A stretch of DNA of 64,000 nt, from assembly GCA_026770025.1 (NCBI GenBank), contig JAMXDE010000038.1, positions 124,001 to 188,000 of the forward strand. Direction: 5' to 3'. Position 1 is the first letter of the stretch, and each line of letters starts with the position of its first letter. Under the pieces are notes generated by a model. That model ran no database searches and was not told where the DNA came from. It saw only the letters and a list, made by a program, of their open reading frames with translations. The stretch is from Craspedostauros australis (Eukaryota; Bacillariophyta; Bacillariophyceae; Mastogloiales; Achnanthaceae). Both the position numbers and the translations under genes were made by a program. This document shows, one piece after another, positions 10,865 to 22,000 of the stretch.

Positions 10865-13800
10865 ATGAAGTTGCACCTCATCTCTGCCGCCGTAGCCGGC
10901 ATGTTGTGGGCGTGCCCGGGCTCTGCCTTCCAGACGGCGAGACCCTTCGTCTCACGTGCCACGGCTCCACGTCACGTCAACATCGGTCCATTGATGGACA
11001 GCGCCGCGACAGAGGTCAAAGAACTCGAAGAGGGCGGTCTCGTGGGCATCGCAGCTGGCGCCATCGGCGAGACATCCGAGCTGAGCGAAGATCAGGCAGA
11101 GACCATCGCCGCGATGCTTGGCAAGCTCGAGGCGCTCAGCGAACTCACAGGCAAACAGAAGACTGCCGATGGGTTGCTGTTGGCCCAGTTGTTTTTCCGG
11201 CTCTCCGCCAAGGACCTCAGTCGCGGTCAATCGGCCGCCGAGCTGAACGAGGAATTCTTGGAGCTGGGGACTCAGATGATGGTCTACTACGGCGCCATCG
11301 CCAATTCCAGCAAACAGCGCACGGGAGGAACCTCGAGCTTCACCGGTGGCTCGAATCTGGCAAAGTTGCTTCGGGAAACGTTGCAAAAGGCGCTGCGGCG
11401 CCCAGCTACTATCGATTACGCAACATACCCCGTGTATGAGGAGGTACGTACGTACGCATGGGCTTGCAGATGTATGTCCACGCACGAAACTGCGGTGATG
11501 TTGGTAGACGATACCAACGCCGATCTACTCGTCCCAGCAATCGATGCTGCGTTCCTCCAAATACCGGACTCTCGTGTTCAACATATCCGTGCCTATTCTC
11601 ATATGCACACTCATACTCATTCCCATACCCATGACACATCATCTCATGTCTTCTTGTCTACCATGTCACGCTGCATCCACACAGTACCCCAACGTCCAGC
11701 TCTCTGGAATGATGAAAATGGTGAAGGGCGTGCCCAGCGTCGAGTACTGGTTCTCGTTCAAGAAGTTCGTGAGAGTCATTACCCGTGCCTTGCGGTCTCT
11801 GGCTGGGGTGGCCGTAAACCCGCTCACTGCCGATGACGTCTCCACAAAGAAGAACTACGAGAGGATTTTCAAAGCAGAACTATCTCAGAAGTACGGGATT
11901 GAGGGTCCGAATCTGTTCCTGCCAATGCCTGAATACACCTTCAATCATTGGACGGAGGATCAAGAGTTCGCTCGCCAGTTCTTGAACGGCGTCAATCCAG
12001 TCATGATCGAAGTTGTGAAAGACTCTGCCAAGCTCACGCCAGAGCTGCTCGACTTCTTCAAACAGGAGGGCGATGTCGACATCGATGCTCTCGCCAAGTC
12101 CAACAAGCTCTTCTACGTGAACTACATCGGCTTGGCAGACCTCACGACGAATCCCCACCAGGCGTATCCGGAGGCGTACAACAACCCGACGTACACCAAT
12201 GATACTGCCATCCTCGATCGTGTCGGAAAGGAGCCACGCTACTTCAAGGCACCGATGATCGTGTTCCGCAAGACGGAGGATCTCAAGAACATTGAGATCA
12301 TGGCCATCCAGCTTGACCGTGGCGCCGGTTCGAAGGTCTACACGGCTGACAACTCGGGTGACATGGAATGGCTGTTTGCCAAGGAAACTGTCGCGACCGC
12401 GGACTCCCAATACCACGAGGTAAGCAGATGATGCATTGTGCCGCGCGTTAACGGAGCTTTCGGCAATAGCAGCAGCTGCTGCTGCTCCTGAGGAAGGGTC
12501 GCTCGCTCAGATGTGAATCAGCGGAGAGACTTCACAAGAGACAGTCTTTCGTTGCATTGGTATTGGTCGGCGGGTGCTTTCCATCTCCGCGCTGCCATCT
12601 ATCATTCTGCTGCACAAATGCGCCGATGCAACCACCGACTACCGGCAAATCGGACCTAACAAGCTCATTCCTCCTCCTCCCTCTTTGTCGCTGTACATAC
12701 TCGTATACACCCACACTGTTCAACAGTGGGTCAGCCATCTGGGAAAGACGCATTTGACGATGGAACCACACATCGTCGCTATCCACAACACACTCCGCCA
12801 GGAAAATCACAAAGTCTATCCATTCGTCAGACCAATGTGCCGCGACACGCTCCTTCTCAACTACGCAGCACGTCAGACGTTGGCCAAATTCGGACCTGAT
12901 AGCTTTGGCGACTACATGACATCTGTCGGAACCGGACAGTTCATGCAACTCATCCTGAAGTATTGGGAGTCTTACGACTTCTTCAAGTCCTCCGCCTTCG
13001 ACGAAGAGCTGGAGTCTCGAGGATTCACCGACGATGTGACTCTCGCAAACTACCGCTACCGCACCGACGGCCAGAAGATCTGGGGAGCCTACGGACGCTT
13101 CGCGACGCAGTATGTTGACGAATGTTACACTGAGGATGCAGAAGTCGCGAGTGACACCGGGTTGCAGAAGTGGGCCACGGAGACCACCGGGGAAAGCACC
13201 GCCGCGATCAAAGGTTTCCCCAAGAAGTTCGAGTCCAAGGCTCAGCTGGCCAAAACCCTGCAGACCCTGTTCTGGCTCTGCAGTGGGCTCCATGCCGCCG
13301 TCAACTACCCGCAGTACGACGTAAGTGCATTTGTGCAGAGGTTGCGCCAGGGCTGAGTCCTTCTTCTTCAACCGCAGGCGCGTGAATGTGCGTATGGTAT
13401 GGACCTCCTGAACTCACCTCCCTTTGCCTCTCATCGTCATTCCTTGGATTCGATTCCTTTTCTGCTGGACACCTGCTTCTGCTCTCGACTTCGCATTCCC
13501 CAACCATCCAAAACCTCAGTACTATGCGTACCAAGCCAACAAACCGCTCGGAATCCGCAAGTCCTTCGAAGAGTGGAAGGAGGCCAACGGGAGCGAGGAT
13601 TGGATGTTCGAGGAGGCCATGCCGCTCTTGGACAAGGCGCAGGAAGCAGCGGTGACGGTGCAACTGCTGACGCTGCCATCCGAGCACACCATCCTTGATC
13701 TCGATTACTGCTTCGAGACGTACGGGAAGGACGCGTACGCAGCATTCAAGGAGGAATTGAAGACCATCTCGAGCCAGATCGATGCGCGCAACGAGGAAGA

Positions 13801-13870
13801 TGCCCTCGCAGGCGAGCCGAAGTACGAGTACCTCAAGCCGGAGAATGTGCCTGCCTCTGTCGACATTTAG
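10865..13870 (+). CDS. LOX: Plastid-targeted lipoxygenase 2 (four exons, tandem paralog)
   Basis: Exons are 10865-11443, 11685-12419, 12727-13320 and 13520-13870, all phase 0, giving 752 aa. Exons 2, 3 and 4 are exactly as long as in lipoxygenase 1 (735, 594 and 351 nt); exon 1 is 6 nt shorter. The signal peptide ends GSA before F22 (GSAFQT), predicting import across the ER-derived plastid membranes. Iron ligands are H442 and H447 (WVSHLGKTH), H627 and N631 (HAAVNYPQY) and terminal I752, so the enzyme looks active. The C-terminal two thirds is highly similar to copy 1. The region just after the transit motif (about residues 45-190) has diverged most, so the copies may differ in processing or membrane contact rather than in catalysis. 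Expected substrates are plastid polyunsaturated fatty acids, by family knowledge. Confidence 0.93.
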
Positions 13871-14230
13871 CCCGCTTACACGCTGTACCTCGAATCCAGA
13901 CGCCACAGCAATAGCCAAACAACCACGTTGCCTTTCCGGAGATCATAACGACCTACTATGCCCTTGTGGCACAAACGTAGACGCAGTCGTAGTCTGTCAG
14001 AGATCACCGAAACGAGTACTTGTTCAGTATTTGAAGCGAAGCTGGAGCAGTACTCTTTCTATTTGAGCGTAATTCAAAGTGGAGTCGTGGATATTGTAGG
14101 GAGTTGCGAGTGAAAGATGACATTTCGCAATTTATTGTTGTTTCCAACTTGAAAACAAATGGAAACGCGACGTGACGTGACATGACGCGACAAGGAAAGG
14201 TTTGTGTTTGTGAGATGTTCTGCCTGACGC
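13871..14230. other. Intergenic region between lipoxygenase 2 and the methyltransferase-like gene
   Basis: The first part is the duplicated lipoxygenase 3' flank. The rest has short ACGTGACGTGACATGACGCGAC-like direct repeats (about 14165-14190) and no coding signal. Confidence 0.5.
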
Positions 14231-15832
14231 TTGGGTCTGCAGATTCGGCTGGAGATCCCTCGGACGATTGTCATTGATGAGATTAGGAGAAGCGGCTTGT
14301 CGGCTGGAAGCAGTTCATCAGCCGTGGTGATGGGCAGCAGAAATGCAACAGCGCGTGCTGGCGCTGGCATACCATCTGGACAAAGAGACAAGGATACCGA
14401 GATGTGGCAGCAGCAGCAAAGGCGACAGCATGACGCATCGCACGCGTACAGCCGCGCCAGATGGTACCTAAGACAGCCATACCAGTACGGCACGCATGCC
14501 TCCGCTGTTCCGAGCGGTGCGAGCGCCGGAATGGATCGATCCCCCACCAACATGTTCCAGAGCAGACCAAGGAGGACGATCTGCCTCTGCCCTCCCTCAT
14601 CTCCTTCGGCCCCACCACCGGCTCCCTTAGCACAGCCATCGTCATCACCAAGGCATCGTCCATGGCAACGATGCCATCACTGCCACCAACGGCAGCAGCG
14701 CGCCATGCCGCACGGATACTTTCGTGACACGAGCATCCGCCGCAGGAGGCGCACGACGCGCATCAGCCTGTGCATAGCGGCGCTCACGTGTGGAATCATT
14801 GCCTATTTCGCTTCCGTTTGGCATTTGGCGTCGCTGTCGGCGCTGACGAGCATGGCAGGTGGTACAAGCGCCAACTCCAATGTCAGCATCAGTGCCGTCA
14901 CCAATACAAAGGATCAGGAAATGGGACAGATATCACGTCACCAGCAAGGCTGGAATCCCATATCGCACTCCTTGTCGCGCTTTTCTTCCGAAGCGACGAA
15001 ACCAGCTGCGCCATGGCAACACGACGCTTGCGACAGATACCGTATGCGCGAACATTCCCCCGATCCCATCGCGCAGCAGATCTACACGCAATGGAACTAC
15101 ATCAATCAAACCTTGCAAGCTCACAATACGGACCGCTTCTCCGGCGGCATCTTCCTGTATCCGCGCCAAGCATCGCTGCTGCTTGCCATGATCCAACATC
15201 AGCAACCCCGCACGATCTGCGAAACCGGCTTCGGTTCTGGGCATTCCATGGCGCTCTTCGTCGCGGCACATGCCGGCGCATCTATCTACAGCTTTGACAA
15301 ATTCGATCGGCCGTACCAGCTCGACATCTGGCGGCACTTGCGACGCGATGATCTGTCGACGCACGTTGCCGGCGATTCGTGTCGTACCGTGCCGCAACGG
15401 TTGCCAGCGCATTGCGAGTTTGTGCACGGCTCCAGTTTGTGTCCCACGGATGTGATGGATCTCGTCAAGTACAGCGGCGGTGGCACCATCGTGACGGCGA
15501 CGGCCATGGCATCTTTGCATGATGGGGAGGTGTACTTTGCGCCACTTGACAAGCCGAAGACGAAGAAGAACAAACTGCCGCAGTGGGAACTGCTGATGCA
15601 ACAAGGATGCCTTCGCGACGTGACGTGCTTTGAGGAGGAGGCCATAGTATTGGATCGATCGTTTTTCTACGCCAAGAAAGGGGCGCGAATGAGCCATTAC
15701 TTTTGCATTGGAATAACGACAGGGACCTGCAGCGTCCTCGGTGACATGAAACACAGCACATCGCATGAACGCATCGGTCCGCTCGCAGATCTCTGTCCGC
15801 AGTATCAAGTAAATGTGCCAACTGTTCTATAA
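14231..15832 (+). CDS. Type II membrane protein with a SAM-methyltransferase-like domain
   Basis: A single-exon frame of 533 codons. A Gln/Ser/Pro/Arg-rich cytosolic tail precedes a basic cluster (RRRRRTTR) and one hydrophobic helix at about residues 178-205, giving a signal-anchor layout that would put the C-terminal domain in the lumen. That domain (about 265-530) has a motif I-like glycine loop, TICETGFGSGHSMALF (328-343), followed after a strand by the acidic YSFDKFD (353-359). This fits a class I SAM-dependent methyltransferase of the Methyltransf_24 type. The acceptor is unknown. The start is uncertain: the ATG at 14705 (MPHGYF, residue 159) would give a shorter 375-aa protein that keeps the anchor and the whole domain. 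The stop lies 8 bp from the stop of the convergent E2 gene. Confidence 0.72.
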   Translation: MGLQIRLEIPRTIVIDEIRRSGLSAGSSSSAVVMGSRNATARAGAGIPSGQRDKDTEMWQQQQRRQHDASHAYSRARWYLRQPYQYGTHASAVPSGASAGMDRSPTNMFQSRPRRTICLCPPSSPSAPPPAPLAQPSSSPRHRPWQRCHHCHQRQQRAMPHGYFRDTSIRRRRRTTRISLCIAALTCGIIAYFASVWHLASLSALTSMAGGTSANSNVSISAVTNTKDQEMGQISRHQQGWNPISHSLSRFSSEATKPAAPWQHDACDRYRMREHSPDPIAQQIYTQWNYINQTLQAHNTDRFSGGIFLYPRQASLLLAMIQHQQPRTICETGFGSGHSMALFVAAHAGASIYSFDKFDRPYQLDIWRHLRRDDLSTHVAGDSCRTVPQRLPAHCEFVHGSSLCPTDVMDLVKYSGGGTIVTATAMASLHDGEVYFAPLDKPKTKKNKLPQWELLMQQGCLRDVTCFEEEAIVLDRSFFYAKKGARMSHYFCIGITTGTCSVLGDMKHSTSHERIGPLADLCPQYQVNVPTVL

Positions 15833-15840
15833 ATTGGAGC

Positions 15841-18126
15841 TTATCCCATCTTGGACCACCAGCCGGACGAGTCCCATCCCTTCTTCTTGTGGTAGTCGCT
15901 GAGGTGGGAGTAGGCGGACTTGGCCTCCGACGCCGAATAGGTCCCCACCTGCGAGGCGGTGGCTGGACGTCGATGGGCGGGTGCCGACTTGCGGTGTCGT
16001 TTGGATGGCGTTGCGGTCTCCTCTTCGTTGTTGTCGTCACCGTCCTTGGCAGAGGATTTTTCCTTCGCTTCCTTCTGTGCGGCCGCGAGCAAGGAGTTGT
16101 ACTTGGCCTCGGTGAGGTCGGTGGCTGCCTGCAGTCGGCCGTCGCCCACCACGAGCAGCGAGCGGACGGAGACGATGACGGACTCAATGTCGTTGACGGG
16201 GTTCCATCCCTCCTTGGTGAGCAGCTCCATGCAAAGGGCGCCGTTCATGACGAAGCCCGTCTGGCGCTTGAAGCGTGGCTTGACGACGCGGACGAAGGGC
16301 GGTTCGAACGGGTACTGGTCCGGGAAGGACATCTCAAGTTCGACGTTCTCGAGACCGAGCACGAGCATGTCCTTGGCGAGGTTTGAGTCGGCGTCGAACT
16401 GGAAGAGCTGGATCTTCCAGCGTTCCATGGAGTCCTCGGACTGCGGCGAGAGGCTGAAGCCGGATTCCAGCGTGTCCTGGTTCATGATTTTGTACAGGTC
16501 CTGCGCGAGACGACGTTTGCTGCCCGTGGACTCAGACTGCGCCCGCAGGGACATGTTGACCGCCTGTCTTGTGGGTTCTCGCCATTTGCGTTTGGGCGCT
16601 GCTTCCGCTGGCGAGGACGACGCCGAGAAGAGGCTGTTGGGCGCTGCCGGTGCCGCTGAAGCGGACGCTGCGACGGGTGAGGAGGCCGAAGCCGCCATGG
16701 GCGATGGAGCAGAGTCCTCCTCCACGATCGCCGCGCCGGTCGTTGCGACGGCTGCAGCAGGCGTGGAAGCAGTGCTGAATGTGTTGGCGTGCTCCGATTG
16801 CATGATGAAGCCCGAGTACGCGACTTCGTCCTCATCCTCGTATTCGTACTCGAAGTCCGATTCGTCGTCCTCCTCTTCGTCATCTCCCATGGTGGTCTGC
16901 GCTTCTTCTGCGTCCGCATCTGTGGCATGCGCAGAGGGATCGCTGCTGATGGGCGCATCGCTGCCATCGGCGCTCATTGCGGCCTCCGTGCTTGCGTTCG
17001 CGGCCACACGGGCGTCGGCGTCGACGTCCACGTTCGCCTGCGCAACAGCCTCCGGCTTGGCATCGCCTTCGTCCAGCGGGATCTGGGCTGCCTGTCTGGG
17101 AGAAGGGTCGTTCGTGGGGGCGGGTGCTGCAATGACGGCGTCATCGTCGTTGCTCGCGGAGTGCGTGGTGCTGCTGCTGGCGGCCACGATGTTGGTGGAG
17201 ACCTGCCGCAGGTTGTTCATGCCGTTGCTTCGATTGTTGCTGCTGCTGTTGCCGCTATTGCTGGGTTCGACCACAGCCGCCCCCATCTTCGCCAAATTGA
17301 AAAGGCGGGTTTGTTCGTCGCTGCTCTCGTTGGCGGAGCTCACGCGCTTGGCATTGTGCTGGTTCTGCGCCTGCGCTTGCACTTGCATTTGGTTGCCGTC
17401 CATCTGGGTGTCCATTGTGGTGAAGTCGTTGTGGTTGTTGTTGTCTTTGGTGTTGTGGCAGTTGTAGCTACTGCTGTTGTCGGTGATATCGTGCGTCGGG
17501 CTTTTTCCGCCGCGGACCGTTTTGTGTTCTTTGCGGCAGTTGCGCGATGCGTCCGAAGAGTCGTTGCGGCCGCTTTTGCTGCTGTTGTCTGCGTTCTCGC
17601 GCGCTTCTGCTAGTTGTTCTGCGGGTTTGCTGCCTTCTCCGTTTCGCGTTGCTTGGTCTGCCTTCTCCAGCCGCTTTTGCGAATACTGTCGCCGTTGCTT
17701 GGTTCCTTCGCTGTCACTGCTGTTGCCGTCTCCTATACTCAACTGCGCCTCAAATCGATTCGACAGATCGTCGTCTGCTGCTGTTGTTTGTTGTGTGGCG
17801 ATGGCCTCTTTCGGTGTCTTTGTGAGTGCTGTGGTTGCGGAACTACCAATAGTCGTGCTTGTGCGAGCGCAATTGCGAGTGCGGACAGTGTGGTCAGCAG
17901 AACCGTCATCTGCCTCTTTGATGCCGCCCTCTCTCGCCTCTTTGCGTTCCACACCGCTCTTGCCCTCGTTACGCCCGCTGTGCCCTGTTTGAGTTCCTTT
18001 CTGTTCGTTGACGCAGCGCCACAAAAAGCGCGGCTGCTTCTCGTTGGTCACACCCATCGTCCTCACCAGTGTTTTTGTGTCCATTTCAAAACAGACATCC
18101 AACGCCGCCGTCTTCTTCACGACCAT
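15841..18126 (-). CDS. UBE2Q-like ubiquitin-conjugating enzyme with a long disordered N-terminus
   Basis: A 761-codon intronless frame. Residues 1 to about 525 are low-complexity, rich in Ser/Thr/Asn/Ala/Glu, with acidic runs (DDEEEDDESDFEYEYEDED) and no recognisable fold. The UBC fold spans about 535-670: SFPDQYPFEPPFVRVV is the conserved E2 PxxPP-type segment, and GALCMELLTKEGW holds the likely catalytic Cys632. This wording is closest to the UBE2Q group, where the Cys is likewise followed by MELLT. The enzyme would accept ubiquitin from E1 as a thioester and pass it to a substrate or E3. The tail (about 690-761) is basic, with a possible nuclear signal (KRHRKSAP), and ends in Trp/Lys-rich residues. 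The large antisense ORFs over the N-terminal part come from the repetitive codons. Confidence 0.85.
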   Translation of the reverse strand: MVVKKTAALDVCFEMDTKTLVRTMGVTNEKQPRFLWRCVNEQKGTQTGHSGRNEGKSGVERKEAREGGIKEADDGSADHTVRTRNCARTSTTIGSSATTALTKTPKEAIATQQTTAADDDLSNRFEAQLSIGDGNSSDSEGTKQRRQYSQKRLEKADQATRNGEGSKPAEQLAEARENADNSSKSGRNDSSDASRNCRKEHKTVRGGKSPTHDITDNSSSYNCHNTKDNNNHNDFTTMDTQMDGNQMQVQAQAQNQHNAKRVSSANESSDEQTRLFNLAKMGAAVVEPSNSGNSSSNNRSNGMNNLRQVSTNIVAASSSTTHSASNDDDAVIAAPAPTNDPSPRQAAQIPLDEGDAKPEAVAQANVDVDADARVAANASTEAAMSADGSDAPISSDPSAHATDADAEEAQTTMGDDEEEDDESDFEYEYEDEDEVAYSGFIMQSEHANTFSTASTPAAAVATTGAAIVEEDSAPSPMAASASSPVAASASAAPAAPNSLFSASSSPAEAAPKRKWREPTRQAVNMSLRAQSESTGSKRRLAQDLYKIMNQDTLESGFSLSPQSEDSMERWKIQLFQFDADSNLAKDMLVLGLENVELEMSFPDQYPFEPPFVRVVKPRFKRQTGFVMNGALCMELLTKEGWNPVNDIESVIVSVRSLLVVGDGRLQAATDLTEAKYNSLLAAAQKEAKEKSSAKDGDDNNEEETATPSKRHRKSAPAHRRPATASQVGTYSASEAKSAYSHLSDYHKKKGWDSSGWWSKMG

Positions 18127-19062
18127 ACTGTGTCACACCATTTATCACCGCGTTACATAATCGTGTTTGATTGGACAAAACACGTCCTCCAATCGCGCCC
18201 ACCGTGTTTTGTCGGGCTGGCGTGGAAATCGTGTGGTCGGAGGAGTCGCAAAAAAGTGGATTGCGCGTGCTTGCGTTTTGAGTGTTCGCAAATGCTACGG
18301 CGTGGGAGAGTAGCTCGCAGAGGATGTGGAGACGCAACCACGGAGACACGATCGTGATGCAGGCAGCATGGTTCTTGCTATGGCATGCTTGATCTCCGTA
18401 GCACGGTTGCGACCACTATTTGTTCAACGTGTATTCTCCGTATTTCTCGTTTGATGATGGACCTCAATACTCTCTCTCTCTCTCTCCGTCCAGAGTCATC
18501 ACGAGATTCCACGCTAATCGGTGATCGATTTCGGCATCGCAGTTTTCGGTTCACTTCCGGCGGCCTCGCGATTGACTTTGGCCTTCTCCGACAAGTCATG
18601 CACCGTGAAATCTCAACGAAAAATCAGAAAGGCAGCGTGCGCCGAAGTTCACGTTCGCCGTGTTGAGCCGCCTTGCCACGCAGCGATCATCGTCGTGTAT
18701 AGTACATGAAGAGCACACGCCTCCAATCGAAGACGTCGAGGCCACTCGCCAGGGGTTTTCCTCAGAGTGGTCAATGAAGTCATGTGTGTGATGCACGACT
18801 TGCAATTGCTCGGAACTTGGTGTTGTCTCCGGAGAGAGGCCCATGTAGCTCGCAGGTCGCAGAGTGTAGCTTCAGCCAGAGCATTGCAACAACGCAGTTA
18901 GCTCCGCAAGCCCTGTCCTGTCATAGATTCATAAGACCCTCATCTTTGAATCGCAAATAGGACTCTCTACTCTACACACTTTACGATTGCATGCTTGGGA
19001 TCCAGTGCGATATTCTAAAATACATGCCACGAGCACTACATGTCACATGACCAAGTTACGGA
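18127..19062. other. Intergenic region between the E2 and ATPase genes
   Basis: It contains the E2 5' flank, a CT dinucleotide run (18469-18486) and the ATPase 3' flank. No gene or repeat of note was seen. Confidence 0.5.
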
Positions 19063-22000
19063 TCATTGTTGTACGTGCGCGCGCGCTGATCTCAACTTCT
19101 CCACCTTCCTCGTTGCACCCCATTCCTCGTACAGCCGAATGGCTTCTTCCATGACCTGATCGGCCGCATCGTCCATCCCCATCCTTGTCAAGCACTCCGA
19201 AAGGCGCTCATTCGCCAGCGCTTGATCGTTCGTGAAGCCGCAACTTGTGGCGAGATCGATCGCATCCTTGAACTTCACGACGGCAGAGTCAAACTTGGAT
19301 CGCACCATCTTGTGTTCTGCTTGCACCAACGCGTAGCTGTGTTGGCAGTTTGGGTTGCCCATGTCGGCCCACTTCTGGAGCTGCTTGCGGCACCGGTCTC
19401 CTTGCTTGCGGTATGTGGCTGCTTTCGATTTGCTGGAGGTTGTGTAGCTCGTAGCGTAGCAGCAGATGCTGCCGTACGCTGCGACAACTGGAAGTTGGCT
19501 TACTCCTGGAATTTTCTTCAACAGCTCGTCGAAGGATTCCAGAGACGTGACTGCGCCGCTCTCAAAGTCGGCCAAGAACGTAACTGCGATCAGCCGGTAT
19601 GCCATCGTAAAAAGGGCAGCGGTCTCATCTATCTGCTCAGGTGGCTGCGCGAAGAAGGCATCTTCATCGAACACGTGTCCTTTCAGCTTGGTTTCATGGT
19701 CGGAAAGGCCCCGGAGATTTTGCACGGCCTGCCAACTGATGTCGAGATAGTATTTTTGCTCGAGTTGCTGAGCGTCGTTCATGGTATGGGCGAAACTCAG
19801 CATGTCCCGATCCAGTTGAGCTAGCGGTTTGCCAATGAACATCTCGATTTGTAGATGATTGGAGCGACTTCGAAATGCTGAAAGGACATCACCGGATGCC
19901 ATGCCCAGCTCGTAGGCTCTCCACATTTGCTGCAAGATACCCTCCATCGGCCTTATCCAATGCATAGTGCCTCCATGCAGCGTGTAGATTACCTTACTTT
20001 TGCAGCTTTGATTGGATGCGTGATCCGTCATCTGTATGGAGATATCGCCAATCGTTTCCGCGGTTTTGAGATCTCCCATCACATGGCCGAAGATATAGGC
20101 GAGATGGGCAAAGGCCGAAGATGAGTAAGGCAGTATGCCATGCTTCATTGTCTTACCCACGGACTCAAGAATGGCCAACGGGAACAGTTCCGGAGCAACG
20201 AAGAAAGACATACTAACCAGCTGGTCCAGCACTTGCATCGCAGCTACTTGTGTTGGATCCGTGCACAATGGCATGCTTCGAAAGGACTCCACAGTCCATC
20301 TCGGTGCCACTCGTTTCATCTTGAGGAGACCACGTATCACCTTGAAGTTCCTGCCAAACTTGCTTCTTGGGAACCTGCATCCAAGTTGGCCTAACACAGA
20401 CATGATTGTTGGGATCGTCTTCGTTGTCCGAATTTCGTGAGGTCCAATGAAGACACCATCGATAACGATGCGGTACGCCCGGACCTTGTCAAGGATGGAG
20501 CAATCCAATGACAACACGCTCGAGCAGTATCGTTCCACCTCATCGGTGTTTGCATTGATGTACGCGCATTCGGCGGCCGACGAAAAGATGTCGATGCTCT
20601 GATGAAGATGGGTCTTCCAATGATCAGATGGCAACAGCTCCATTGCCGTCCGGAAATACTCCGCCGCAGCTTGGAATGCAGCGCATTCGACAGCAAGCTG
20701 ACCTGCCTTGGAGTTGAGCATGGCGATCCTCATGCGACGATCGGTGTGCTGAGCAGTGGCGGGTACGAGATCGAGCCTGGCATTGATGAGGCCAGCGATC
20801 ATGTGGACCTTGTCCTCTCGTATCTCACCCTTCGAGTATGAGGTGAGCAAGACATCACCAACTCTGTGCCGCAGCTCGGAGAGCTTGTCTTGAGGAACGA
20901 GCGACAGTGCAGCTTCCTGGACTTGATCGTGGATGAAGGTGTATCGATACCCTTGCTTTCCATTGGCGTTGTTCGTGGGCTGCTGCTGAGTGCCGATGCC
21001 CGTATCCTTCGTTCCAGACTTTCGGCGTTGAGAGCTGCGATGCAGATGTTGCTCGATGAGACCTTCTCTCTCACAGACATCCAGACTTTGTTGAATACCT
21101 TCGTACGAGATGAGGTGCGCCTGTTGCCGTTGCAGCTCTTGTGACCGCTCCGATTGACGGAGGGATGAAGCACCATGCGACCGTTGTGATCCATCCGATC
21201 TCTGAGATGCATCTGATGACTGTGAAGATGGCATCAGCGCAGCATTCTCATCTGACGTCAACAGATCCTTGAAGAACGCTCTGTGGCCGGAGTGGATGGA
21301 CAGTGTCCGGATCGCAAGGATCAGCCTGCGGTTCGAGAATGTGGATCCAAGGCATGCCGCGATCGGCAGCACGTGACGAGCAGCGTCCAGACGATCCAGC
21401 TTCTGCTTCATCAGATCAACCATATTGGCCGTGGCGGATGACCCGGCCATGATCTTCTGCTCGTCCCAGATCCATTTCATCCCGCCGTCCTCATCCACGG
21501 ACAGCAGCTTCTCGTACACCAGCGACTCGAGGAACTGCTTCATGAAGAAGATGTTGCCTCCAGTCTTGCGGTGCACAATGTCAGCAAGACCGTTCACGTC
21601 GTCGTCATTGTCGGGCAGGAGGATCTCGACGAGAAGATGGCGGACGCTCTGCAACGGTAGATCTTGGATCGGGATGTCAAGGATACGGATGGATCTCTCT
21701 CGTTTGCATTCTTGAAGAGCCGTGATCATGTCTTGAAGGCCTTGGCTTTGATCGAGCTCATTGGATCTGAAGCATCCGATGATCATCAGGGATGAGATGT
21801 CGCCATCCATCGCCCATGTCTGCATGATGTCGATCGATGCCTTGTCAGCCCATTGGATGTCGTCCATCATGATCACCAGCGGGCTGTGATTGCAGACGAT
21901 CCGAAGGAATCGCTTGAGCGTGTGCTTGATTCGATCGGACTTCGCTTTGTATCCTTCCGTGACTGCGACTGATGCTGATTGAGCGGATAGATCAAGTCCA

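Noticed and set aside
15959..17613. Long plus-strand ORFs (502 and 274 codons) opposite the E2 gene
   Set aside because: They are antisense to the low-complexity part of the E2 ORF. They show Ser/Ala/Leu runs only, while the opposite frame carries the UBC domain.
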